Shown: piece by piece, positions 22,052-29,700 of the stretch
How the letters are laid out: the number at the start of each line of letters is the position of its first letter
Numbering within the stretch: the first letter of the stretch is position 1
Assembly: GCA_030428965.1 (NCBI GenBank)
Contig: JAUIEE010000006.1
Location: 1 to 32,020 of the forward strand
Direction of reading: 5' to 3'
Length of the DNA: 32,020 nucleotides
Origin: a bacterium
Lineage (GTDB): Bacteria; Planctomycetota; UBA1135; GCA-002686595
The notes under the pieces: generated by a model
Database searches by the model: none
The model's input: the letters and a program-made list of their open reading frames with translations, nothing else
What the model was told of the DNA's origin: nothing
Made by a program: the position numbers and the translations under genes

Positions 22052-22989
22052 GATCCGGCCCCCAAGCGCTCGCCCGCCTCCAGGCGTGCCCCGAGCAAGA
22101 AAGCCTCCGCCTGCATGCGCGCCTTGCCGGCGGCCTGGATCTCGATCAGCTCGAGGGGCCCCTGGCCGGTCGCGACCACCAGTCGCCCCTGGGTTTGCAG
22201 CAAGGTTCCCGGCTCGGAATCCAGCTCGGCTGCGGGCAAGACCTGAACGCGCCAGAGGGCCAGGGCCCGCCCGTCGGGCAGGCTCGTGCGGGCGCCGGGC
22301 CAGGGATTCATGGCCCGCACGTGACGGTCGATCTCGCGGGCACTCCTGGACCAGTCGATCCGACCGTCCTCCTTGGTCAGCTTCGTGCACATCGTGACCT
22401 GATCGGGATCTTGGGGCGTGTACACGGCCTGACCGGACTCGATCTTCTCGAGGGACTCGAGCACCGCTTCCCCCGACAGCTCGGCCAGGCGCACGCCGAG
22501 CTCGCCCGTGGTCTCCCCCGGCAGGATGCGCAGGGTCTTCTGCACCAGAATGTCGCCGGCGTCGAGCTTCAGCACGACGCGCTGGATCGACACGCCGGTC
22601 TCCTCGTCTCCGGCCAGGAGAGCGGCGGGAATCGGCGTGGCGCCGCGATGACGCGGTAGGAGCGAGGGATGGACGTTCAAGCAAACGTCCCTGGGGAGGT
22701 CGAGGAACTCCTGGCGCAGGAACTCCCCATAGCTCGCCACGACGAAGACGTCGGCCTCTTCCCGGGCCAGACGTTCGATCACCTCCGGGTCGCGCACCGT
22801 GTGCGGCTGCAGCACAGGCACTCCCGCACCTTCAGCCAGGGCCGCGATGGCGGAACGCTGGACCGTTCGTCCGCGACCCTTGGCGCGATCCGGCGGCGTG
22901 ATCACCAGGCTCGGCATGAAGCGCGAGCCCAGGAGACGCTCGAGGATCGGGGTCGCGAAGGGAGGCGACCCCAGGAAACAGAAGCGCAC
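22048..22989 (-). CDS. fmt: Methionyl-tRNA formyltransferase
   Basis: A standard-length protein (313 aa). The N-terminus MRFCFLGSPPFATPIL begins the formyltransferase Rossmann domain. The active-site segment LNVHPSLLPRHRGATPIPAALLAG supplies the catalytic Asn and His, with the Asp in KLDAGDILVQ. The C-terminal ~100 residues form the OB-fold tRNA-binding domain (INPWPGAR-type segment AMNPWPGARTSL). It formylates Met-tRNAfMet with 10-formyl-tetrahydrofolate for translation initiation. A def gene is not adjacent. The gene is first in the fmt-rsmB unit and is separated from trxA by 113 bp containing a hairpin. Confidence 0.96.
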   Translation of the reverse strand: MRFCFLGSPPFATPILERLLGSRFMPSLVITPPDRAKGRGRTVQRSAIAALAEGAGVPVLQPHTVRDPEVIERLAREEADVFVVASYGEFLRQEFLDLPRDVCLNVHPSLLPRHRGATPIPAALLAGDEETGVSIQRVVLKLDAGDILVQKTLRILPGETTGELGVRLAELSGEAVLESLEKIESGQAVYTPQDPDQVTMCTKLTKEDGRIDWSRSAREIDRHVRAMNPWPGARTSLPDGRALALWRVQVLPAAELDSEPGTLLQTQGRLVVATGQGPLELIEIQAAGKARMQAEAFLLGARLEAGERLGAGS

Positions 22990-23062
22990 GTCAGCTGCCC
23001 TTGGAGGAGTCCGTGGAGCTCACACCACGGCGCGGCCCGTGCACAGGCGCGGGGGAAGACTC

Positions 23063-23078
23063 CGGGAAGAGCTTCCCG
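23063..23078 (-). terminator. Hairpin between trxA and fmt
   Basis: CGGGAAGAGCTTCCCG is a perfect 6-bp stem with a GAGC tetraloop, 25 bp after the trxA stop. It shares the GGGAAGAG...TTCCC core with the hairpin at 755. There is no T-run. Confidence 0.5.
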
Positions 23079-23102
23079 AACGCCACGGTGTTCGACAACG
23101 CC

Positions 23103-23429
23103 CTAGTCGATGTGCTCTTCGACCGTCTTCTTCAGGTCGTCGTAGGTGCGGCTGCCGACCATCTGGTTGACGACCTCGCCGTTCTTGATCAGTAGGAAGG
23201 TGGGGATGGCGTTGATCCCGTAGCGCGCGGGCACCTCAGGGTTGTCCTGGGTGTTGATCTTGACCACCTTCAGCTTGCCTTCGTAGTCCTCGGCCAGCTT
23301 GTCGACGTAGGGGCCCATGGCGCGGCACGGGGCGCACCACTCCGCCCAAAAATCGACCAGAACGGGGGCGTCGCTTTGGAGCACGATGTCCTCCCACTGG
23401 CTGTCGGTCACTTCGGCTGCTTGGCTCAT
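23103..23429 (-). CDS. trxA: Thioredoxin
   Basis: A 108-residue classical thioredoxin. The active site is WAEWCAPCRAMGP, i.e. WCAPC, a known variant of WCGPC. The cis-proline segment INAIPTFLLIKNGEVV and the conserved Asp in PVLVDFWA are present. It reduces disulfides in cytoplasmic proteins with electrons from thioredoxin reductase. A good ribosome binding site (GGAAAGAG, 7 nt before the ATG) marks the start. It lies 112 bp downstream of scpA with a strong hairpin in between, so it may have its own promoter. Confidence 0.96.
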   Translation of the reverse strand: MSQAAEVTDSQWEDIVLQSDAPVLVDFWAEWCAPCRAMGPYVDKLAEDYEGKLKVVKINTQDNPEVPARYGINAIPTFLLIKNGEVVNQMVGSRTYDDLKKTVEEHID

Positions 23430-23436
23430 GATTGTT

Positions 23437-23444
23437 CTCTTTCC
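23437..23444 (-). promoter_or_regulatory. Ribosome binding site of trxA
   Basis: Minus-strand GGAAAGAG lies 7 nt before the ATG at 23429. Such a purine-rich site is rare in this window, where most starts have none. Confidence 0.55.
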
Positions 23445-23453
23445 AGGGTACGG

Positions 23454-23485
23454 GGCCAGGCCGGGCGAGCCCGGCTGTTCTGGCC
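23454..23485 (-). promoter_or_regulatory. Long hairpin between scpA and trxA
   Basis: An outer stem GGCCAG/CTGGCC encloses an inner perfect hairpin CCGGGCGAGCCCGG, with a 1-nt and a 5-nt internal loop between them. It lies 25-56 bp upstream of the trxA start and 57 bp after the scpA stop. It may terminate the scpA transcript or structure the trxA leader. Confidence 0.4.
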
Positions 23486-23541
23486 CGAAGGGCGAGGATC
23501 ATGGGACAGGATCCTGGAGGAGTAAAGCCCCTGGGGGTCGA

Positions 23542-24429
23542 TTAGCCCTGGGGAGCCTCTCCAGAGCCGTTTTCGCCCGGATGGGGCTCCGAAGATGCGC
23601 TGGAGCCCGATTCTTCTCCCGGAGCCGGGATCGGCTCCTCCACCTGCTCCTCGTCGAGCACGACCTCCCCGACGCGCGCCCGGATGTCGTCCCCCACCTC
23701 GCTGCGGACCGCGATCTCGATGTCGCTGTCGCCCTCGCCCTGGTTCACGTGCACCAGCTCCATGCGCACGAGCTCGAGCAGAGCACAGAAGGAGCCCACC
23801 ACTGCCTCGCGGTGGGGCACGCCCTCGAGTCCGCGAATCAGGGACGAGAGGGTCGATGCCTTCTGCTCGTGGAGCTGGTCCACGACCCGGTTCACGTAGA
23901 AGCGCAGCGGCCTGGGATCGGTGACGACCTCGTGGGGCCGGTCCGCCAGGGTCTCGCGCATCAGGCGCGAGTAGGTCGCGAGCAGATCCCAGGGGGTCAG
24001 CTCCCCCAGGTCGAACTCGCGCTCGGGCTCGTCGTCCTCGGCGTCCCCGAACCAACCCCGCGGCTGGCGGCTGGCGCGCTCGACGTAGCTGGCGGCCAGG
24101 TAGTCCGCGGCGTCGCGGAACTTGCGGTACTCGAGCAGGCGCTGGATCAACTCGTCGCGCGGGTCGAGCTCTTCCTCGAGGTCGAGCTCCTCGTAGGGCA
24201 ACAGGGAACGGCTCTTGATCGCGATCAGGCTGGCCGCCATGACCAGGAAGTCCCCGGCGATCTCGAGGTCGAGCTTCTCCATGCCCTCGAGGTAGGCCAG
24301 GTAGCCGTCGACGACCTTGGAGATCTCGATCTCGTGGATCTCCATCTCGTGCTCGCGCACGAGGTGCAGGAGCAGGTCCATCGGTCCCTGGAAGACCTGG
24401 TCGAGATGGACGGTGTACTCCTTGGTCAC
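23542..24429 (-). CDS. scpA: Segregation and condensation protein A
   Basis: The start is GTG 24429, overlapping the protease stop as GTGA, giving VTKEYTVHLDQVFQGPMDLLLHLV (295 aa). The N-terminal FxGPxDLLLxL motif is the SMC-contacting helix of the ScpA kleisin. Next comes EISKVVDGYLAYLEGMEKLDLEIAGDFLVMAASLIAIKSR, equally characteristic. The C-terminal winged helix (FCALLELVRMELVHVNQGEG) is followed by a disordered acidic tail of about 45 residues. ScpA bridges the SMC heads in chromosome condensation. Its partner scpB, often next door, is not in the window; the next gene is trxA. Confidence 0.94.
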   Translation of the reverse strand: MTKEYTVHLDQVFQGPMDLLLHLVREHEMEIHEIEISKVVDGYLAYLEGMEKLDLEIAGDFLVMAASLIAIKSRSLLPYEELDLEEELDPRDELIQRLLEYRKFRDAADYLAASYVERASRQPRGWFGDAEDDEPEREFDLGELTPWDLLATYSRLMRETLADRPHEVVTDPRPLRFYVNRVVDQLHEQKASTLSSLIRGLEGVPHREAVVGSFCALLELVRMELVHVNQGEGDSDIEIAVRSEVGDDIRARVGEVVLDEEQVEEPIPAPGEESGSSASSEPHPGENGSGEAPQG

Positions 24430-25097
24430 CACAGGCCCCCCAGGGTGACGGTCGCCTTGATGGCTTGCAGCATGGCCCCCATGGTTCCGTAGAGGAGCCT
24501 GTCGAAACCGGGCACGACGAAGACCAACAGGATGACCAGGATCATCCCGAAGGGCTCGAGGCGGATGTAGGGCTGCCTGAGATCTTTCGGCAAGAGCCAG
24601 GCCATGACCCGCGAACCGTCCAGGGGGGGGATGGGAACCAGATTGAAGGCCGCCAGGAGCAGGTTGAGGTAGACCCCTCCCTGCAAGACCTTGGGACCCA
24701 GCATGTTCTCTTCCCAGAAGCCGAGGGTCGGGTCCAGCGACACCTTTTGGATGGTCCAGAGCAGCGCGGCGATGAGGAAGTTCGAGACGGGGCCCGCCAA
24801 GGCCACCAGCGCCATGTCGAAGTGCGACCTGCGCAGGTTGTAGAAGTTGACCGGAACCGGCTTGGCGCCTCCGAACACGAAGCCTGAGCTCAGGTAGAGA
24901 ACCAGAGGCAGCACGATCGTCATGAACGGGTCGATGTGAACGACCGGATTCAGGGTGATGCGGCCCAGATCGCGGGCCGTCGTGTCCCCGCACTTGTAGG
25001 CCACCCAGGCGTGGGCGGCCTCGTGGATGCCCAGGGAAATCACCAGGAGGGCGATGACCAGGGCGATTCCGAGGGGAGGGAGGTTGGGGTCGAACAT
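24426..25097 (-). CDS. Site-2 protease family metalloprotease (M50, SpoIVFB/YwhC-like)
   Basis: I choose ATG 25097 (MFDPNLPPLG, 223 aa) over the TTG at 25118, because a -10-like TATAAC at 25121-25126 would place the transcript start close to 25114. The zinc motif H25-E-A-A-H29 lies in the first membrane helix, and the third ligand Asp in NLVPIPPLDGSRV, the N-x-x-P-x-x-x-L-D-G signature of intramembrane metalloproteases. GAKPVPVNFYNLRR matches the conserved G-x-x-x-P-V loop. Five or six membrane helices are visible and there is no PDZ domain, as in the compact YwhC-like group. It cleaves transmembrane substrates; a role in releasing sigma factors from anti-sigma proteins is conceivable but not shown. 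Coupled to scpA. Confidence 0.9.
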   Translation of the reverse strand: MFDPNLPPLGIALVIALLVISLGIHEAAHAWVAYKCGDTTARDLGRITLNPVVHIDPFMTIVLPLVLYLSSGFVFGGAKPVPVNFYNLRRSHFDMALVALAGPVSNFLIAALLWTIQKVSLDPTLGFWEENMLGPKVLQGGVYLNLLLAAFNLVPIPPLDGSRVMAWLLPKDLRQPYIRLEPFGMILVILLVFVVPGFDRLLYGTMGAMLQAIKATVTLGGLW

Positions 25098-25120
25098 GGC
25101 TCGGCGGTCGATTCGCAAGG

Positions 25121-25126
25121 GTTATA
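25121..25126 (-). promoter_or_regulatory. -10-like element before the site-2 protease gene
   Basis: Minus-strand TATAAC (5/6 match) lies 24 bp before the chosen ATG. No convincing -35 is seen at 17-18 bp in the G-rich upstream sequence. Confidence 0.3.
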
Positions 25127-25171
25127 GCACAGGCCTGAAGGCGCCCCCACCGGGCGGGGGCGTCGGGTTGC

Positions 25172-25201
25172 TTGCTACCCGAGTTTGGGCGCGAATAGAA
25201 T
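25172..25201 (+). promoter_or_regulatory. Putative sigma-70 promoter of the kdsD-kdsC-lpt operon
   Basis: TTGCTA (25172-25177, 4/6) and TAGAAT (25196-25201, 5/6) are separated by 18 bp. Transcription would start near 25208, only about 3 nt before the kdsD ATG, so the mRNA would be leaderless or nearly so. Confidence 0.45.
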
Positions 25202-25210
25202 CGGCGCCCG

Positions 25211-26182
25211 ATGGCCAAGGACGACCGTCTCGAACACGCGCGGGAGGTGATCCGCCTCGAAGCGCGCACGATCGCCCAGCTCGAGGCGCAGCTGGACGGT
25301 GGCTTCACCCGGGCGGTGGACCTGATCCTGGCCTGCGAGGGGTTCTTGATCGTGACCGGCATGGGCAAGGCCGGCCTGATCGGAGCCAAGCTGTCGGCCA
25401 CCCTGGCCTCGACCGGCACCCCTTCCCTGGCCCTGCACCCGGCCGAGGCCCTGCACGGGGACCTGGGCCGCATCCGCCCCATGGACGTGGTCCTGGCCAT
25501 GTCCAACTCGGGCGAGACGGCCGAGATCAACCAGCTCGTGCCCCGGGCCAAGCGCATCGGAGCGCCCGTGATCGCCATGACGGGGGCCCCCGGTTCGACC
25601 CTGGGGCGCCTGGCCGACTGCGTGCTCGACATCGGTCAGGTGGACGAGGCCTGCCCCCTGGGCCTGGCCCCGACCGCCAGCACGTCCGCCATGCTCGCCC
25701 TCGGGGACGCCCTGGCCATGGTCGTGCTCAAGGAGCGCGGCTTCAGCCGCGAGGACTACGCCAAGGTCCACCCGGCCGGAGCCCTGGGGCGGGGACTGAT
25801 GCGGGTCGAGGAGGTCATGCGCCAGGGGGAAGAGCTACCCCTCGTGGCCCCGACCGACAAGGTGGCCGAGGTCATCCTCACCATGTCCCGCACCCCGGGG
25901 CGACCGGGGGCCGCCTTGGTGGTCGATGGGCGCGGCCGCCTGGCCGGCATCTTCACGGACGGGGACCTGCGCCGGCTCCTGGAGCAGGGGGACCCCACGC
26001 GGCTCGAGGATCCCGTCCAGGAGTACATGGGTCAGAATCCCAAGACCGTCGCCCCCGATGCCCTGGTGGTCGAGGCCGAACGACTCCTGCGGGAGCACAA
26101 GATCGACCAGATCCCCGTCGTCCAGGGGGAGAAGACCCTGGGCCTCATCGACGTCCAAGACCTCCTTCACACGCGGCTCTAA
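25211..26182 (+). CDS. kdsD: D-arabinose 5-phosphate isomerase (KpsF/GutQ family)
   Basis: The 323-residue protein matches the ~328-residue E. coli KdsD in length and domain order. The N-terminal SIS domain (about 30-180) carries GMGKAGLIGAKLSATLASTGTPS, the catalytic-site HPAEALHGDLGRI and the phosphate-binding MSNSGETAEI. Two CBS domains follow (about 205-323, LMRVEEVMRQGEELPLVAP and VQEYMGQNPKTVAPDALVVE). It interconverts D-ribulose 5-phosphate and D-arabinose 5-phosphate, the first step toward Kdo for lipopolysaccharide. It heads the operon with kdsC, whose GTG start follows the stop directly. Confidence 0.95.
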   Translation: MAKDDRLEHAREVIRLEARTIAQLEAQLDGGFTRAVDLILACEGFLIVTGMGKAGLIGAKLSATLASTGTPSLALHPAEALHGDLGRIRPMDVVLAMSNSGETAEINQLVPRAKRIGAPVIAMTGAPGSTLGRLADCVLDIGQVDEACPLGLAPTASTSAMLALGDALAMVVLKERGFSREDYAKVHPAGALGRGLMRVEEVMRQGEELPLVAPTDKVAEVILTMSRTPGRPGAALVVDGRGRLAGIFTDGDLRRLLEQGDPTRLEDPVQEYMGQNPKTVAPDALVVEAERLLREHKIDQIPVVQGEKTLGLIDVQDLLHTRL

Positions 26183-26722
26183 GTGCATTCGGCCGAAGAA
26201 CTGCTCCACTCCCTTTCCCGCGTGCGCCTGGTGGCCTTCGACGTGGACGGTGTGCTCACCGATGGCCGCGTCCAGTACCTGGGCGGCGAGGAGCTGATGA
26301 GCTTCGACGTGCAGGACGGACTGGGGCTCAAGCTGCTGCGGGAAGCCGAGGTGCAGCTGGCCTGGATCAGCGGCCGGGGCAGCGTGGCCACGCGCCGCCG
26401 GGCCCAGGAGCTCGGGATCGAAGAGCTGCACCTCTTCGAATCGGCCAAGGCCGAGCGCCTGGAGGACGTGCAAGACCGCCTCGACATCCCCGTGGAGGAG
26501 ACGGCGGCCATCGGGGACGATTTGCCTGACCTGGGCCTGGCCCAGCGTGCCCAGGTCTTCGTGGCGCCCCGCAACGCCCGCTCCGAGGTCCGTAGCCGCG
26601 CCCACTGGGTCACCCGGGCCGCGGGCGGCAACGGCGCCGTACGCGAGCTGGCCGAGGCCATTCTTACCGCCAAAGGTCTCTGGATGGACACCGTCGCTCG
26701 GTACGCTCGGCGTTCCGATTGA
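26183..26722 (+). CDS. kdsC: 3-deoxy-D-manno-octulosonate 8-phosphate phosphatase
   Basis: The start is GTG 26183, immediately after the kdsD TAA. The 179-residue HAD-family protein carries the nucleophile motif AFDVDGVLTDG (Asp20, Asp22), the KdsC-type MSFDVQDGLGLKLLREA and WISGRGSVATRRRAQELGI (motif II Ser/Thr region), and the metal-binding GDDLPDLGL (motif III/IV). It has no cap domain, as expected for the tetrameric C0 KdsC. It hydrolyses Kdo 8-phosphate to Kdo. The final TGA overlaps the TTG start of the giant Lpt gene, so the two are probably coupled. Confidence 0.95.
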   Translation: MHSAEELLHSLSRVRLVAFDVDGVLTDGRVQYLGGEELMSFDVQDGLGLKLLREAEVQLAWISGRGSVATRRRAQELGIEELHLFESAKAERLEDVQDRLDIPVEETAAIGDDLPDLGLAQRAQVFVAPRNARSEVRSRAHWVTRAAGGNGAVRELAEAILTAKGLWMDTVARYARRSD

Positions 26723-29700
26723 AGCGGCTCCTCGTCTTTCTCGTGCTCTTCGGGTGCGGGCTCCTGGCCCTGCGCTGGGTGGAGGGTCCAACCTCGGCAC
26801 GTGAAGTGCCGCCGGACCTCCCCTCGCAGCCCCTCGAACGCCCGACCGTGGAACCTCCGGCCGACGAGTCCCCCCTGGGCCTCTCGATCGGCGGGCGCTT
26901 CGAGACCACCCTCTTCGACCCGGCTACCGGCCGGGCCACCCTGCGCTTCGAGAGCCTCGACAGCCGCACCGTCAACGAGCGGGACGAGTTCTACGGCGTC
27001 CAGGCACGGGTCGTCGATCCGAAGGCGGACTCCTTCGCTCCCCAGGCCACGATCCGCTCCGAGCGCGCCACCATGCGGCGCATCGGCCAAGGTGAGAGCT
27101 ACCAACCCGAGTTCGAGAACCGCATCGAGCTGGAGGGGGTCGAAGCCGAGATCCACGAGGCCTCGGGCAGCCCCCTCGCGCCCATGGACCTCGAGGCCGA
27201 AAGCGCGTCCGTGGACGCTCGCGACGCCGGATCTCGGATCCTCGAGTCCCCCGACGAGGTCGCCATCACCTCGGAGCAGCTGAACGCGGCGGGGGTCGGC
27301 CTGTCGCTGCACTTCGACGAGGGTCTCCTGGCCTTCGAACGGGACGGTCGGATCGAGTTCCTGGATCAGGGGGTCGCGCGCGCGGCTCTGACCTCGGCGG
27401 GCGCCACCCGCATCCTCAAGCGGCTCGAGCCTTCGCCTTCGCTGACGATCGAAGCCGAGGACGATGCGCGGCTGGAGTTCTTCGGTGAACAGGCCTGGGT
27501 CCTGGCCGCGGACCGCATTCGGATTCGCGGATTCCTGGGCGAGTCCGGCGAGGAGGACCTGCGCATCGAGCGGGTCGACGCCACGGGCAAGGTGACCTGG
27601 ACCAAGGGCGAGGAGTTGACCTTCGAGGGAGGCCGAGCCGCGGTGAGCTTCGACGAGGCGGGCAACCCGCTCAGCGCCCGGCTGTCCGAGCTTCCGGTAG
27701 CGCGCATCCTCGTACCCGCCGAGGCCTCCCCCCTGCCCGACTCCGAGGCCCAGGGTGTCCAGCCCCTGCGCCTTTCCGGGCGGGGCCCTCTGGATGTGAC
27801 CTGGAGCTCGGGCAGTCGCTTCGAGATGAGCGGGCCCGCCACGGCGGAGTCCCAGAACGCGACCTTGCGTTCCCTGGGGCCGATCGAGGGCTGGTCCCAG
27901 GGCCCCACCAGCGCCGGCTTCTCGGCGGCAGGCGGCGTCGTGCTCGAGAGCGGTACCACGCTGCTGGAAACCGCCAGCGTGGACTGGAGCTTCGCCCAGG
28001 ACGCCGACGGCAGGAACCTGCAGACCGCGCGCGCCGAGGGCGGACCGCGCCTGGCGGGCGAGCTCTCCGATGGCCGGCGCTTCACGGTGACGAGCCCGAC
28101 CCACATGGCTGTGCGCGCCCGTCAAGACGAGTGGCGCGTCGTGGATGCGAAGGACGTGGTTCTGTCCATCGATGGGGACGAGGGTTTCCGTGCGCGCGCC
28201 GAGGAAATCACCCTGTTCGACCCGACCTACATGAACCTCGAAGCCGAGGGGAGCGTGAGCTTCGAAGGTGAGCTCGGAGACGGAAGGGCCCAGCGGCTCT
28301 CGCTGAAGAACGGCGCGGACCTGGCCCTGTTCGGCAGCGACGGCCAGCTCGCTGAACTGCGCTCCGGTGAGATGGAGGTTCGCGCCCAGGAGATCGAAGG
28401 AGAAGAAGGTAGCTTCTCCGCCCGGCGCGACGTCTGGGCACGCCTGTCCCCGGCCCATGGGGAGAGTTCCTACGAGATCGACTGCGATGCGCTGGACGTT
28501 CGGGGATCGCGCGAGCCCGAACCGGAGAGGACCCGCCTCGAGGCCCGGGGCGACGTCGATGCGCGCATCACGACCGCCTCGGACAGCTCGCGCATCCAGT
28601 GCCTCGAGCTCGACATCGACATGGACGGCTCGCCCCAGGACGAACAGAGCGTGGGATCCTCCCGGCTGAACGCTCGGGGTGAGGTGCGGGCCACCCTCGA
28701 ACGGGAGGACTCGCGCCTGTTCGTCGAGAGCGACGAGATGTTCCTGAACCGCGTGAGCACGGACCTCGAGCCCCAGGCCTACGACGCCAGGGCCCTGGGC
28801 CAGGTCGAGTTCGCCCTCGACGTGACCGACGAAGCTCCCTGGAACGTCGAAGGCCGTGGTGAGGAGCTCGTCCTGGACGCACAGCGCAGGGGCCGCCTCA
28901 TGCCGGCGCCGGGCGAGCGAGCCCAGATCCAGGGAGAGCGCGGCGCCGAAGGCCATCCGTTCGAGGTCGAGGGAGATGAGTTCCGCTTCCTGGGCGAGGG
29001 TCAGCTCGAGGTCGTCGAGCCCCTGGTCCGCATCGAGCGCATGCTGCCCCCTGGCGAGGAGCCGGTTACGGATCGAACCGAAGGCGTCGAGGCCACCGGA
29101 CGCAAGCTCCTCCTGTCCGAAGGCGTGTTCGAGATGATCGACGGCGTGCGCATCCGATCGGTCACCGACAGCGGCGTTCCCTGGCTCTTGTCCTGTGGCA
29201 GCGTGCGCTTCGAGGGTCAGGCCGGCGACGAGTCCTCGGCGCCCGAGCTGAGCGGACTGCATGCGGCGGGAGGAGTCGACTTCCTGCTCGGCTCACGCGG
29301 CATCCCCGTCGAAGAACAGCACGTCGCCCGCGCCACAGGAGACGAGCTCCTGAGCGAGTCCCTGTTCGGCGAGCTGCGCCTCGTCGGCCGCCCGGCTCGC
29401 ATCGAGTCCCCCGCCTTCGTCTCGGAGGCTTCCTGGATCGCCTTCGATCCGGACCTGCAAATCGTGGTCGCCACCGGGCACGGTCAGCTGTTGCCGGTCG
29501 ACTCCGGACCCCCCCAGAGCGAGGAAGAAAAGACCCAGGTCGAGGGCTCGGGGACCAACGGTCAGGCGAACGAAGCCCGCGAAGAGCAGCCCGAGGTGCC
29601 CGGGTGGAGTCTCTCCTACCTTTCCTCGAAGACCCTGGTCGAACCGGATTCGCTCATCTACATCCTGCAGGAGCCCGTCTTCGAGGACCCGGCCAACCAG

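Noticed and set aside
23430-23541. A gene for ScpB next to scpA
   Set aside because: The 112 bp between scpA and trxA hold only hairpins, and no ScpB-like winged-helix ORF appears in the window.
26179-29262. 1027-residue minus-strand ORF (and 30082-31917 minus, 611 residues)
   Set aside because: Both are shadows of the open giant Lpt frame, which has clear LptD motifs, an operon context and balanced composition.
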